64,000 nt of DNA from Microbacterium terregens (GCF_039534975.1 NZ_BAAAWH010000001.1:992001-1056000); one strand, 5' to 3'. Counted from the first letter of the stretch, positions 32,253-41,354 are shown. Notes: generated by a model not told the origin, from the sequence alone. A program made the numbers and translations.

Positions 32253-32580
32253 CAGTGCGCTCGGCGTGTTGTGACAGGTGAGCGTGAGGGCGTGCGGAGG
32301 GGTGCGGGCTCGCCTGTCGCGTTCTGTGGGTGCGCTCGGCGTGTTGTGACAGCGGAGCGTGAGCGGGCCGAGCGGAGCGGAGGGGCCGTGCGGAGGGGTG
32401 CGGGCTCGCCTGTCGCGTTCTGCTGGCGCGCTCGGCGTGTTGTGACAGTGGAGCGTGAGAGGGCCGAGCGGAGCGTGAGGGGCCGCGCGGAGGGGTGGGG
32501 GCTCGCCTGTCGCGTTCTGTTGGTGCGCTCGGCGCGTTGTGACAGCGGAGCGTGTGGGGGACAGCGGAGCGTGAGAGGGG
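32253..32580. repeat. Palindromic extragenic repeats, left of FAD oxidase
   Basis: Four copies of a roughly 30-bp segment, GCGCTCGGCGTGTTGTGACA followed by GSGGAGCGTGAG, start near 32255, 32331, 32427 and 32524. They alternate with GGGCTCGCCTGTCGCGTTCTG near 32307, 32402 and 32500. The two parts form an imperfect inverted repeat (GCTCGCCTGTC / GACAGSGGAGC). The same family lies on the far side of the neighbouring oxidoreductase gene. Confidence 0.82.
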
Positions 32581-32589
32581 CGGCGTGAC

Positions 32590-33699
32590 TCAGCGCAGGC
32601 GGAACGCCTGCGCGGCGCGAGCGTCGGAGTCGAGGGCTAGTCCCGCGAGCACCGCGCCGACTCCCGGCGCGAACTTGAACCCCTGCCCCGAGAACCCGGC
32701 GCCGACGACGATCCGCCCCACGCGGTCGAGCACGAACGCCTCGTCGGGCGTGGAGGTGTACGTGCAGCTGATCGGCGCTGCGGTCTCGGGATCCAGCCCC
32801 GGCATCCATTCCCGCACGTACTCGGCCAGCACCTCCGCGTGCTTATCGGTCCGGAACGGCCGGGCGTCGGGGTCGACCACATCGCCGACGGTGTGGAAGC
32901 CGACCTTGACCCCCTCACCCGGCGTGGGCATGCCGTAGACGTTGGCCGGCCACGAGCCCGGCGGCACGAAGTGGTTGAAGGACGGCCATCGTTCCGTCGG
33001 ATCGCGGGGCGCGAAGTGTGCCGGGCTCTCCTCTGTGACACGCAGGTCGGGGAGGGGGATGGTGTCCAGCATCCGGTCGGACCATGCCCCGACCGTGACG
33101 ATCACGGTGTCGGCGCGGACCGTGCCGGCGGCGGTGTGGACCGTGACGCCGTCGGCGTCCTCCTCGAACCGCACCACGGGGGTCGCCCAGCGGACCTCGC
33201 CGCCCGCCGCCGCGATGCGCCGCTCGAGCTCCTCGAGAGCCGCGGACGCGCGGGCGACACCGGCATCCGGCGAGAACAGGACCGTGTCCTCGAACCTCAT
33301 GCCCGGCCAGCGGCGGGACGCCTCCGCGCCGTCGAGCAGGTCGGCCGGGATGCCGCGCGCGCGGAGCTGTCGGTGGATCGCGGCCAGCCCGGCACCCGTC
33401 CCGCCGAGGGCAGCGCCGCCGCCGTGCGACACCAGTCCGTGCAGCCGCAGCAGGGGCTCACCGCCGGGGGTGCCGAGCGCATCCCACCCCTCGCGGGCCA
33501 GCGCGAGCAGGTCGAGGTAATGCTCGTCGGCGTACGCGTTGTTGAAGTTGCGGGTGGCGCCATGGGACGCGCCGTGCGTGTGGCCGCGGGCGAACTGCTC
33601 GAGGACGAGCGGTCGCTCGCCGCGGCGGGTCAGCGCCCAGGCGGTCGAGAGCCCCATCACGCCGCCTCCGATCACGACGAAGGGCACACGTTCACTCAT
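32590..33699 (-). CDS. FAD-dependent oxidoreductase, sarcosine oxidase-like
   Basis: A 369-aa DAO-family flavoenzyme similar in layout to monomeric sarcosine oxidase/N-methyl-tryptophan oxidase. It has the FAD Rossmann motif VIGGGVMGLSTAWAL at residues 8-22, a second flavin segment FARGHTHGASHGATRNF, and a C-terminal FAD loop VGAGFSGQGFKFAPGVGAVL containing the GFSGxGFK signature. In that subfamily FAD is bound through a C-terminal Cys; here the corresponding region lacks an obvious Cys, so flavin attachment may be non-covalent. The amine substrate is unknown. It is flanked on both sides by one palindromic repeat family and runs opposite to its neighbours. Confidence 0.87.
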   Translation of the reverse strand: MSERVPFVVIGGGVMGLSTAWALTRRGERPLVLEQFARGHTHGASHGATRNFNNAYADEHYLDLLALAREGWDALGTPGGEPLLRLHGLVSHGGGAALGGTGAGLAAIHRQLRARGIPADLLDGAEASRRWPGMRFEDTVLFSPDAGVARASAALEELERRIAAAGGEVRWATPVVRFEEDADGVTVHTAAGTVRADTVIVTVGAWSDRMLDTIPLPDLRVTEESPAHFAPRDPTERWPSFNHFVPPGSWPANVYGMPTPGEGVKVGFHTVGDVVDPDARPFRTDKHAEVLAEYVREWMPGLDPETAAPISCTYTSTPDEAFVLDRVGRIVVGAGFSGQGFKFAPGVGAVLAGLALDSDARAAQAFRLR

Positions 33700-33768
33700 G
33701 CCTCGATCTTCGCAGGCGCGGGTGCGGGTCCAAACTCGCACGTCTTCCGCTGTCGCACAGTGCGCGGG

Positions 33769-33868
33769 CAAGCGGCGTGTCGTGACAGGCGAGCGGAAGG
33801 GTGTGCGGAGGGGACGGGCTCGCCTGTCGTGTTCTGCCGGTCAGGTCGGCGTGTTGTGACAGGCGAGC
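33769..33868. repeat. Palindromic extragenic repeats, right of FAD oxidase
   Basis: Copies of GTGACAGGCGAGCGG at about 33782 and 33856, and GGGCTCGCCTGTCGTGTTCTG at about 33816. The arms 33818-33828 (GCTCGCCTGTC) and 33858-33868 (GACAGGCGAGC) are exact inverse complements around a 29-nt loop. They are the same family as at 32253-32580. Confidence 0.85.
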
Positions 33869-33983
33869 GGCGGGGCAAAGGCGAGCGGCGGGGGTAAAGG
33901 CGAGCGGCGGGGGTACAGGCGAGCGGGGGTACAGGCGAGCGGGGGGGGGGGTACAGGCGAGCGGCGGGGGTACAGGCGAGCCG
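33861..33983 (+). repeat. Tandem 16-22 bp AGGCGAGCGG units with G-tract
   Basis: Six to seven units beginning AGGCGAGCGG and ending GGGTAC or GGGTAA, one containing an 11-G homopolymer. They fill the rest of the 390-bp gap (33700-34089) before guaB3; nothing gene-like is seen there. Confidence 0.88.
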
Positions 33984-34089
33984 AGGGGTGTCCGCAGGCG
34001 TGCAGGCGAACTGACGGATGCCGCGAGCCTGCGCCGCCGGAACCCGCCCCTGCCACCGTCGCCCGAACTGGCCCGGGTAGGCTGATCCC

Positions 34090-35214
34090 GTGAGCATGGA
34101 GATCGAGATCGGTCGCGCGAAGCGCGCGCGTCGCGCCTATACGTTCGACGACATCGCGGTCGTTCCGTCCCGCCGGACGCGCAACCCGGAGGACGTCTCG
34201 ACGGCCTGGTCCATCGACGCGTTCCAGTTCGACATCCCGGTTCTGGCCGCCCCGATGGACTCCGTCGTGAGCCCGACCACGGCGATCATGCTCGGCAAGC
34301 TCGGCGGACTCGGCGTCCTCGACCTCGAGGGCCTGTGGACCCGCTACGACGACCCCGAGCCGTATCTCGCCGAGATCGCCGCGCTCGAAGACGTCGATGC
34401 CACCCAGCGCATGCAGGAGCTGTACTCCGAGCCGATCAAGCCCGAGCTGGTGCGCGACCGCCTCGCGGAGATCCGCGCGGGCGGCGTCACCGTCGCGGGC
34501 TCCCTCACGCCGCAGCGCACGCAGCAGCTGTACGAGACGGTCGTCGCGGCCGGCGTCGATCTGTTCGTCATCCGCGGCACGACGGTCTCGGCCGAGCACG
34601 TCTCCAGCGTCGAGACGCCGCTGAACCTCAAGAAGTTCATCTACGACCTCGACGTGCCCGTCATCGTCGGCGGGGCGTCCACCTACACCGCCGCGCTGCA
34701 CCTCATGCGCACCGGGGCCGCCGGCGTGCTCGTCGGATTCGGCGGCGGAGCGACCTCCACCACGCGCGCCACCCTCGGCATCCACGCCCCGATGGCCACG
34801 GCCGTCTCGGACGTCGCCGGCGCGCGCCGCGACTACCTCGACGAGTCCGGCGGACGGTACGTGCACGTCATCGCCGACGGCGGCGTGGGCACCTCGGGCG
34901 ACATCGTGAAGGCGCTGGCCATGGGGGCGGATGCCGTCATGCTCGGCGTCGCGCTCTCACGCGCCACCGATGCCCCCGGCCGCGGGTACCACTGGGGTCC
35001 GGAAGCAGTTCACTCGAAGCTGCCGCGGGGCCGACGCGTGCGCGTGGACCAGGTCACCACCCTCGAGTCGGTGCTGTACGGTCCGGCGCCGGTTGCCGAC
35101 GGCACGGCGAACCTGATCGGCGCGCTGCGCAAGTCGATGGCGACGACCGGATACTCCGATCTCAAGGAGTTCCAGCGGGTCGAGGTCGTCGTCGCCCCGT
35201 ACAGCGCGGGATGA
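34090..35214 (+). CDS. guaB3: GuaB3-type IMP dehydrogenase-related protein
   Basis: A 374-aa TIM-barrel protein of the actinobacterial/cyanobacterial GuaB3 family, without CBS domains. It retains the IMPDH start FDDIAVVPSRRT, APMDSVVSP, and the phosphate site VIADGGVGTSGDIVKALAMG. At the catalytic loop the usual GPGSICTTR reads GGGATSTTR, so the nucleophilic Cys is Ser223, and the whole protein contains no cysteine. It therefore cannot use the Cys-linked IMPDH mechanism. It lies in a cluster with surf1, a DUF3817 gene and guaA, and overlaps surf1 by 4 bp. TAGGCT at 34078-34083, six bases before GTG 34090, indicates a leaderless mRNA. Confidence 0.92.
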   Translation: MSMEIEIGRAKRARRAYTFDDIAVVPSRRTRNPEDVSTAWSIDAFQFDIPVLAAPMDSVVSPTTAIMLGKLGGLGVLDLEGLWTRYDDPEPYLAEIAALEDVDATQRMQELYSEPIKPELVRDRLAEIRAGGVTVAGSLTPQRTQQLYETVVAAGVDLFVIRGTTVSAEHVSSVETPLNLKKFIYDLDVPVIVGGASTYTAALHLMRTGAAGVLVGFGGGATSTTRATLGIHAPMATAVSDVAGARRDYLDESGGRYVHVIADGGVGTSGDIVKALAMGADAVMLGVALSRATDAPGRGYHWGPEAVHSKLPRGRRVRVDQVTTLESVLYGPAPVADGTANLIGALRKSMATTGYSDLKEFQRVEVVVAPYSAG

Positions 35215-36089
35215 CGACTCCCGACCTGCCGACCAGCCCGGATGGCGGCGCGACTGCGGCACCCGACGTGCCGGAGGTCTTTCCGCCGACGCTGCGCGAA
35301 GTCCTGCTGCGGCCGCGGTGGATCGCCCTGCTGGCCCTGTGCCTGGTCGTTGCCGGCGTGTTCGCCTGGCTCGGGCAGTGGCAGCTCGGCCGCGCGATCG
35401 ACATCGATCCGACCCCGCCGGGCGCGACCGAGGAGGTGCGTCCGATCGCCGAGGTGGTGGAGCCGGGACAGTACCTGTCCGAACCGCGCGTCGGCCAGCG
35501 CGTGACGGTGACCGGCACCTGGGTTCCGGGGGACTTCATCATCGTCGCGTCCCGCTTCAACGACGGCGTCGAGGGGTACTGGGTCACCGGTCAGTTCCGC
35601 GTGGCCGGCGACCCGGCGGTGCCCGTGTCGGTCGCCGTCGCGCTCGGCTGGGCCGCGACCGAGGCCGAGGCCGAGGCCGCCGTCGAACGGCTGAACGAGG
35701 ATGCCGCGGCGCCGGAGGCCGCGGAGACCGCGCTCGCGATCACGGGACGCCTCATCTCCGACGAGGGCACCGCGCTGCCGCCGACCGGCGCCGACCCGTT
35801 CACGCTGACCCGGATGTCTCCCGCCGCGCTCCTGTCGCGCTGGCACGACGCCGACGGCCTCAGCGTCTACCGGCAGTACGTGGCGGCGGAAGTGCCGCAG
35901 GGCGGGCTCGAGGCGATCTCGTCTCCCGCGCCCGCAGAGGGCTCGGACGTCAACTGGCTGAACATCTTCTACGCCGCCGAGTGGGCGGTCTTCGCCGGAT
36001 TCGCGTTCTACCTCTGGTACCGCCTCGCGCGCGACGCCTGGGAGAAGGAACTCGAAGACCTCGAGGATGCCGCGGCCGCGGCATCCTGA
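35211..36089 (+). CDS. SURF1 family protein
   Basis: A 292-aa SURF1-like protein, a cytochrome c oxidase assembly factor. It has one helix near residues 37-55 (WIALLALCLVVAGVFAWLGQ), an extracytoplasmic domain with the family motifs WQLGRA and PVSVAVALGW, and a second helix near 252-272. The ATG overlaps the guaB3 stop (ATGA), and an acidic cytoplasmic tail ends the protein. Confidence 0.9.
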   Translation: MTTPDLPTSPDGGATAAPDVPEVFPPTLREVLLRPRWIALLALCLVVAGVFAWLGQWQLGRAIDIDPTPPGATEEVRPIAEVVEPGQYLSEPRVGQRVTVTGTWVPGDFIIVASRFNDGVEGYWVTGQFRVAGDPAVPVSVAVALGWAATEAEAEAAVERLNEDAAAPEAAETALAITGRLISDEGTALPPTGADPFTLTRMSPAALLSRWHDADGLSVYRQYVAAEVPQGGLEAISSPAPAEGSDVNWLNIFYAAEWAVFAGFAFYLWYRLARDAWEKELEDLEDAAAAAS

Positions 36090-36128
36090 CGAAAGAAGCC
36101 GCCGCGCACCCACGGGTAGACTGAGGAC

Positions 36129-36674
36129 ATGGCCCGCGCCCCCAAACTCGCCTCATTCCCGGCTATCCGCGGGGCGCTGAAGTTCTACCAGGTGTGCTCG
36201 ATCATCACCGGCATCGGACTGCTGCTCCTGTGCACCGAGATGGTCCTCAAGTACTCCCCGCTGCACCTCGAGCTGTTCGCCGGCGGGTCGGGCGGCATCC
36301 TCTGGTTCGCACCGGTCATCGTCGGCCCGGGGTGCGAATGGTGGTCGTTGTTCGCGCCGATGACGAACGACTGCGAACTGACGTCGGTCGGCGACGGTTT
36401 CAACATCTCGCTGGGCATCCTCGTCGCGCACGGCTGGTTCTACGTCCTCTACCTGTTCGCGTGCTTCCGGATCTGGAGCCTGATGCGGTGGCCGTTCCTG
36501 CGCTTCATCGTGCTCGCTCTGGGCGGCATCGTCCCGCTGCTGTCCTTCTTCATGGAGGCGCGCGTCGCCCGCGAAGTGCGCACGTATCTTGCGGATCGCG
36601 AAGCCGCCGAAGCGGCTGCCGCATCCGATCGTGCCGCAGCCACCACCGAGCGTGCCACGGAAGGTACCCGATGA
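36129..36674 (+). CDS. DUF3817 membrane protein
   Basis: A 181-aa protein of the DUF3817 family common in actinobacteria next to guaA. It has three to four membrane helices (near residues 22-40, 93-115 and 122-143) and a charged Ala/Glu/Arg tail. Function unknown. The gene is leaderless: TAGACT (36117-36122), six bases, ATG 36129. It overlaps guaA by 4 bp. Confidence 0.88.
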   Translation: MARAPKLASFPAIRGALKFYQVCSIITGIGLLLLCTEMVLKYSPLHLELFAGGSGGILWFAPVIVGPGCEWWSLFAPMTNDCELTSVGDGFNISLGILVAHGWFYVLYLFACFRIWSLMRWPFLRFIVLALGGIVPLLSFFMEARVAREVRTYLADREAAEAAAASDRAAATTERATEGTR

Positions 36675-38254
36675 CCACAGATATCGAGACCGAGCAGCGC
36701 CCCGTCCTGGTCGTCGACTTCGGCGCGCAGTACGCCCAGCTCATCGCCCGCCGCGTCCGGGAGGCCGGCGTGTACAGCGAGATCGTGCCGCACACCGCCA
36801 CCGCGGCCGAGATCGCGGCGAAGAACCCGGTCGGGATCATCCTCTCCGGCGGCCCGTCCTCGGTGTACGAGCCGGGTGCCCCGGCGCTGGATTCCGGGGT
36901 CTTCGACCTCGGCGTCCCGACGCTCGGCATCTGCTACGGATTCCAGGTGATGGCCCAGGCGCTCGGCGGCGAGGTCGCCAACACCGGGCTGCGCGAATAC
37001 GGGGCGACGGATGCCGCGCTCACCGGCGACGGCGGCGTGCTGTTGTCGGGGCAGCCGGCCGCGCAGAACGTGTGGATGAGCCACGGCGATCAGGTCTCGA
37101 AGGCGCCGGCTGGATTCTCCGTTCTGGCGTCCACGTCGGCGACCCCGGTCGCCGCGTTCGGCAGCGACGAGCGGCGCATGTACGGCGTGCAGTGGCATCC
37201 GGAGGTCAAGCACTCCGACCACGGACAGCAGGTCATCGAGAACTTCCTGCACAAGGCGGCCGGGCTCGCGGCCGACTGGAACAGCGGCAACGTCATCGCC
37301 GAGCAGGTCGCGCGGATCCGCGAGCAGGTCGGTACCGGGCGTGTGATCTGCGGTCTCTCCGGCGGGGTGGACTCCGCCGTCGCCGCGGCGCTGGTGCACG
37401 AAGCGGTCGGCGACCAGCTGGTGTGCATCTTCGTCGATCACGGCCTGCTGCGAAAGAACGAGCGCGAACAGGTCGAGAACGACTACGTCGCCTCCACCGG
37501 AGTGCGCCTGGTGACGATCGACGCGCGCGAGCAGTTCTTGAACGCGCTCGCCGGTGTGAGCGATCCGGAACAGAAGCGCAAGATCATCGGCCGCGAGTTC
37601 ATCCGCTCGTTCGAGGCCGCCGAGAAGTCGTTGCTCGCCGAAGCCGCCGCGGACGGCGAGCCGATCCGCTTCCTCGTGCAGGGGACGCTGTACCCGGACG
37701 TCGTGGAGTCCGGCGGCGGCACGGGCACCGCGAACATCAAGTCCCACCACAACGTGGGCGGTCTGCCCGAAGACCTGCAGTTCGAGCTCGTCGAGCCGCT
37801 GCGGGCGCTGTTCAAGGATGAGGTCCGGGCGATCGGCCGCGAGCTCGGCCTGCCCGAGGTGATCGTCGGACGCCAGCCGTTTCCGGGCCCCGGCCTCGGC
37901 ATCCGGATCGTCGGTGAGGTCACCGCTGACCGCCTCGAGATTCTGCGTGACGCCGACGCGATCGCCCGCGAGGAGCTGACCCGCGCCGGTCTGGACTCCG
38001 AGATCTGGCAGTGCCCGGTCGTGCTGCTCGCCGACGTCCGCTCGGTCGGTGTGCAGGGCGACGGTCGCACCTACGGGCACCCGATCGTGCTGCGTCCGGT
38101 CTCGTCCGAGGACGCGATGACCGCGGACTGGACCCGGCTGCCCTACGACGTGCTCGCGCGCATCTCCAACCGCATCACCAACGAGGTCCGCGACGTCAAC
38201 CGGGTCGTGCTCGACGTCACGAGCAAACCCCCGGGGACCATCGAGTGGGAGTGA
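36671..38254 (+). CDS. guaA: GMP synthase, glutamine-hydrolysing
   Basis: Converts XMP to GMP with ATP and glutamine. The 527-aa protein has an N-terminal class I glutaminase domain (nucleophile in GICYGFQ near residue 94, catalytic HPE in WHPEVKH), an ATP-pyrophosphatase domain with the P-loop [10 protein letters not shown], and a C-terminal dimerisation domain with FPGPGLGIR and the terminal PPGTIEWE. It completes guanine nucleotide synthesis with guaB; both guaB3 and the DUF3817 gene are in its neighbourhood. Confidence 0.98.
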   Translation: MTTDIETEQRPVLVVDFGAQYAQLIARRVREAGVYSEIVPHTATAAEIAAKNPVGIILSGGPSSVYEPGAPALDSGVFDLGVPTLGICYGFQVMAQALGGEVANTGLREYGATDAALTGDGGVLLSGQPAAQNVWMSHGDQVSKAPAGFSVLASTSATPVAAFGSDERRMYGVQWHPEVKHSDHGQQVIENFLHKAAGLAADWNSGNVIAEQVARIREQVGTGRVICGLSGGVDSAVAAALVHEAVGDQLVCIFVDHGLLRKNEREQVENDYVASTGVRLVTIDAREQFLNALAGVSDPEQKRKIIGREFIRSFEAAEKSLLAEAAADGEPIRFLVQGTLYPDVVESGGGTGTANIKSHHNVGGLPEDLQFELVEPLRALFKDEVRAIGRELGLPEVIVGRQPFPGPGLGIRIVGEVTADRLEILRDADAIAREELTRAGLDSEIWQCPVVLLADVRSVGVQGDGRTYGHPIVLRPVSSEDAMTADWTRLPYDVLARISNRITNEVRDVNRVVLDVTSKPPGTIEWE

Positions 38255-38266
38255 CCGCGCGGAGGT

Positions 38267-38380
38267 GACCGGGTCGACGCCGAGTGCACGGGTTCGCGCC
38301 GGCTGATCGGGTCGACGCCGAGTGCACGGGTTCACGCCGGCTGATCGGGTCGACGCCGAGTGCACGGGTTCACGCCGGCT
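38267..38380 (+). repeat. Three tandem 38-bp units after guaA
   Basis: Units at 38267-38304, 38305-38342 and 38343-38380, each GATCGGGTCGACGCCGAGTG then CACGGGTTCACGCCGGCT with few differences. They begin 13 bp after the guaA stop and reach towards the next gene. Confidence 0.93.
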
Positions 38381-38461
38381 GCACGGGTTGCCCGCGCCGC
38401 GGAGCCGTGCGTTCGGCGCCAAGTCGTGCACTCGACGGGCGGGGCGCGGCAGGATGGGTAC

Positions 38462-39862
38462 GTGACTGACTTCCCGGATGCCGAGTACCTCATCCTCTCC
38501 AGCCGGCTCATCCCCGACCGCGACGGCGGTTACGCGCTGGCCGCGCTGGCACGCGCGCGGCAGATGGCCGCGGCGGGCGTCCACGACGGACGCGGACCTC
38601 TGCTGCTGACACTGGACCCCGGCACGCCCGCCGAACACGCGCAGCACCGTGCGGCCTTCGCCGGCCGCGATCTGGTCGTCGATCCCGCCCGCATGCGGAA
38701 CCTGTTCGACGAGGCCGCCGATGCGCGCGGGGGAGCGGCACCGTGGCTGCGCCGCGCGGCCCACCCGGGTGCGCCCGACCCGGCACTGACGTACCGCGTC
38801 ATCCTGGATGCTGCCGGCCGCCCGGTCGTCGGACTCCCCGTGATCAACGGCGACCCCGACTGGCACGTCACGACAGCCCCTATCGCCGTGTACGACGGCC
38901 GCGGCGAGGTCGCTGGCGTGGTGAACGGATTCGGCGCGCTCTACCGGGCATGGCTCGATGACGTCGTGGCGGGACTGCGCGCCGGTCGCGCCGACCGGCC
39001 GGTCGTCGTGCTCTGCGAGTCGCGGCAGCTCGGCGAGCTGCTGGCCGGCTGGGAGGATCCCGCGCTGCGGCTCGTCCACGCGATCCACACGATCCACCTC
39101 GAGCCCCCCTTCACCCCCGATGCGCCGCTGAACGCCCTCTGGTCCCGGTGGTTCGGCCTCGCCGAGCGCTTCGACGCGGTGCTCTGGCCGACGGCCACGC
39201 AGCGTGACGACGTGCAAGACCGGTTCGGCGTCTCGCCCGTGCACGTGGTCGTTCCGAATGCGGTTCCGCCCGCGGCATCCGTCACCCCCCTGGCCGATCG
39301 GGTGCCCGGCCGCATTCTCATGCTGAACCGGCTCGCACCCGGCAAGCGGATCGACTCCGCGATCCGCGCGCTTGCGGCAGTGCGTCGCGTTGTCCCCGAC
39401 GCGACCCTGGACATCTACGGCGACGGTCCCGAACGCGATCGGCTGCAGGAGCTGATCGATGAGCTGGGCCTGGACGCGCACGTGGTGCTGCGCGGTCTCA
39501 CCGACGATCCGGGGCGCGCCCTGGATGAGGCGTCCGTGTTCCTGTCGACGTCCGCCTTCGAAGGGCAGGGGCTGTCCATCGCCGAGGCCCTCGTGCACGG
39601 CTGCCCGGTGGTCGCGTACGACGTGCGGTACGGTCCGCGCGATCTGCTCGCGCAGGGCGGGGGGATGCTGGTGCCCGACGCCGACGAGGACGCCCTTGCC
39701 GCCACGCTGGCCGAGGTCGTCACCGATGTGGAGCTGCGGGCCCGGCTGACCGCCGAAGCCGTCGCTGCCGGCCGCAGCGTCCAGCCCGCCCACGCGATGG
39801 CGGCGCTCGCCCAGGCCGTCGAGGACGTGCTGGCCCGCCCATCGCGGCGGGTCGCCGGCTGA
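38462..39862 (+). CDS. Family 4 glycosyltransferase, TagE-like
   Basis: A 466-aa retaining glycosyltransferase of the GT4/GT-B type. The C-terminal nucleotide-sugar domain runs from RILMLNRLAPGKRIDSAIRA (near residue 280) to the motif FEGQGLSIAEAL (near residue 362), which contains the E-x7-E pair. The N-terminal part LILSSRLIPDRDGGYALA resembles poly(glycerol-phosphate) glucosyltransferases of the TagE group, suggesting a wall-polymer or glycoconjugate acceptor; that is inference. GTG at 38462 lies six bases after a CAGGAT -10-like box. It stands alone between two repeat tracts. Confidence 0.85.
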   Translation: MTDFPDAEYLILSSRLIPDRDGGYALAALARARQMAAAGVHDGRGPLLLTLDPGTPAEHAQHRAAFAGRDLVVDPARMRNLFDEAADARGGAAPWLRRAAHPGAPDPALTYRVILDAAGRPVVGLPVINGDPDWHVTTAPIAVYDGRGEVAGVVNGFGALYRAWLDDVVAGLRAGRADRPVVVLCESRQLGELLAGWEDPALRLVHAIHTIHLEPPFTPDAPLNALWSRWFGLAERFDAVLWPTATQRDDVQDRFGVSPVHVVVPNAVPPAASVTPLADRVPGRILMLNRLAPGKRIDSAIRALAAVRRVVPDATLDIYGDGPERDRLQELIDELGLDAHVVLRGLTDDPGRALDEASVFLSTSAFEGQGLSIAEALVHGCPVVAYDVRYGPRDLLAQGGGMLVPDADEDALAATLAEVVTDVELRARLTAEAVAAGRSVQPAHAMAALAQAVEDVLARPSRRVAG

Positions 39863-39900
39863 GCGGGCGTCGTGGCCCGTTCTTCGTCTCGCGGCCCGCG

Positions 39901-40360
39901 GGTGCGGCTGCGCGGTTCGTCGCGGCCGGTGCTTCGTCTCGCGGCCCGCGCTGAAGGACGTGCCGCGAGCCGCATCGCGGGCCGCGAGGGCGCGCATCGC
40001 GCGGGCCGCGAGACCGCGCCGCGCGGCGCGACCACGGGCGGCGGATCCGTCCACGGCGGCGCGCCGAGCGGGTGCGGTGCGGGTGTGGCTGCGCGGTTCG
40101 TCGCGGCCCGCGCTTCGTCTCGCGGCCCGCGCTGAAGGACGTGCCGCGAGCCGCATCGCGGGCCGCGAGGGCGCGCATCGCGCGGGCCGCGAGACCGCGC
40201 CGCGCGGCGCGACCACGGGCGGCGGATCCGTCCACGGCGGCGCGCCGAGCGGGTGCGGTGCGGGTGCGGCTGCGCGGTTCGTCGCGGCCGGTGCTTCGTC
40301 TCGCGGCCCGCGCTGAAGGACGTGCCGCGAGCCGCATCGCGGGCCGCGAGGGCGCGCGCC
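39901..40360 (+). repeat. 181-bp tandem repeat tract
   Basis: Copies begin at 39901, 40082 and 40263 (exact 181-bp period); the first two are complete and nearly identical, and the third breaks off near 40355. A further partial copy lies at about 40537-40600. Internal words such as TCGCGGCCCGCG also build the gap at 11885-12528. The tract is in an 862-bp gap (39863-40724) with no gene I can support. Confidence 0.92.
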
Positions 40361-40420
40361 GCGCGGTTCGTCTCGCGGCCCGTGCTTCGTCTCGCTGCGC
40401 GCGCTTCGTCTCGCGGCCCG

Positions 40421-40479
40421 TCGACCACCGGTTCAGTGGTCGTGGATGTACGCGAAGCGACAGGTTTGACGTACATCCA
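40421..40479. other. Non-repeat island with two hairpins
   Basis: Within the repeat tract, a stretch of lower GC content contains CGACCAC/GTGGTCG (40422-40428, 40436-40442) and TGGATGTAC/GTACATCCA (40443-40451, 40471-40479). It could be an operator or the remains of a mobile element. TTGACG at 40466 resembles a -35, but no matching -10 is clear. Confidence 0.45.
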
Positions 40480-40724
40480 GGACAAGTGAACGGGTGGATG
40501 CCGAAACAGGTGCGCGGCGAACGAGTGGATGCCGCGGCCCGCGCTTCGTCTCGCGGCCCGCGCTGAAGGACGCGCCGCGAACCGCATCGCGCGCCGCGGA
40601 CTGCATCGCGGCCGCGAACCGCGCGCGCGACGAAGCGCCGGCCCCGCCCCCGCCCCCGCTGACGGCGGATCCGCCGGAGGCGGAAAGCGGTGCGCGGTCG
40701 AAGGTGGCGGCGCACTCTGGGGAC

Positions 40725-41354
40725 ATGACAGATGAAGCGAAGACACCTCAGTTCGGGGCCGAGGCGCGACGCGAGCTTTTCCAGCAGCGCGTGCTCGTGC
40801 TCGACGGCCCGCTCGACGATGACAACGGCACCCTGATCGCGACGCAGCTTCTCGCTCTCGCGGCCGAGGATGCGGCATCCGACATCGCCCTGTGGATCCA
40901 CTCCCCGGGCGGGTCGGTGCCCGCGATGCTCGCGATCCGCGACGTCATGCGGCTGATCCCGAACGACGTCTCGACCCTCGCGCTGGGCCTTGCGTGCAGC
41001 GCCGGGCAGTTCCTGCTGTCGGCCGGCACGAAGGGCAAGCGACGGGCGCTGCCGCACGCGCGGATCCTGATGCATCAGGGCTCGGCGGGCATCGGCGGCT
41101 CCACGGTGGAGGTCGAGGTGCAGGCCGACGACCTGCGACACACACGCGACACGGTGCTCGGGCTGATCGCCGAGGACACGGGCCAGCCCGTTCCGCGCAT
41201 CTTCGAGGACTCCCTGCACGACCGCTGGTACACCGCGTCACAGGCCCAGGAGTACGGGTTCATCGACGGCGTCGTCACTGACTTCGCGCAGGTCGTCCCG
41301 CGGCGGCGCAGGCCCGCGGGCCTCGGGCTCGGCGCCGCGGAGGTGGCGGCATGA
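40725..41354 (+). CDS. ClpP-family serine protease, active-type
   Basis: Proteolytic subunit of a Clp-type complex, 209 aa. All catalytic residues are present: Ser92 in LACSAGQFLL, His117 in ILMHQGS and an Asp near 166 in HDRWYTASQAQEYGFID. The substrate-binding strand reads IHSPGGSVPAMLAI. It overlaps the following ClpP-like gene by 4 bp, so the two subunits are made together and probably assemble as a mixed ring. No clpX or trigger factor gene is adjacent, so this is an accessory pair rather than the housekeeping clpP1P2 locus, though the rest of the genome is not visible. No good ribosome site is seen before ATG 40725. Confidence 0.92.
   Translation: MTDEAKTPQFGAEARRELFQQRVLVLDGPLDDDNGTLIATQLLALAAEDAASDIALWIHSPGGSVPAMLAIRDVMRLIPNDVSTLALGLACSAGQFLLSAGTKGKRRALPHARILMHQGSAGIGGSTVEVEVQADDLRHTRDTVLGLIAEDTGQPVPRIFEDSLHDRWYTASQAQEYGFIDGVVTDFAQVVPRRRRPAGLGLGAAEVAA

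Noticed and set aside
36449..40216. A 1255-codon open frame on the minus strand opposite guaA and the glycosyltransferase
   Set aside because: It is antisense to guaA with all its catalytic motifs, has no recognisable protein features and ends inside a repeat tract; open by GC-rich codon structure only.
39863..40560. Open frames through the 181-bp repeats, including a 164-codon one
   Set aside because: Internal repetition of the translation follows the DNA repeat, and all frames on both strands are similarly open.
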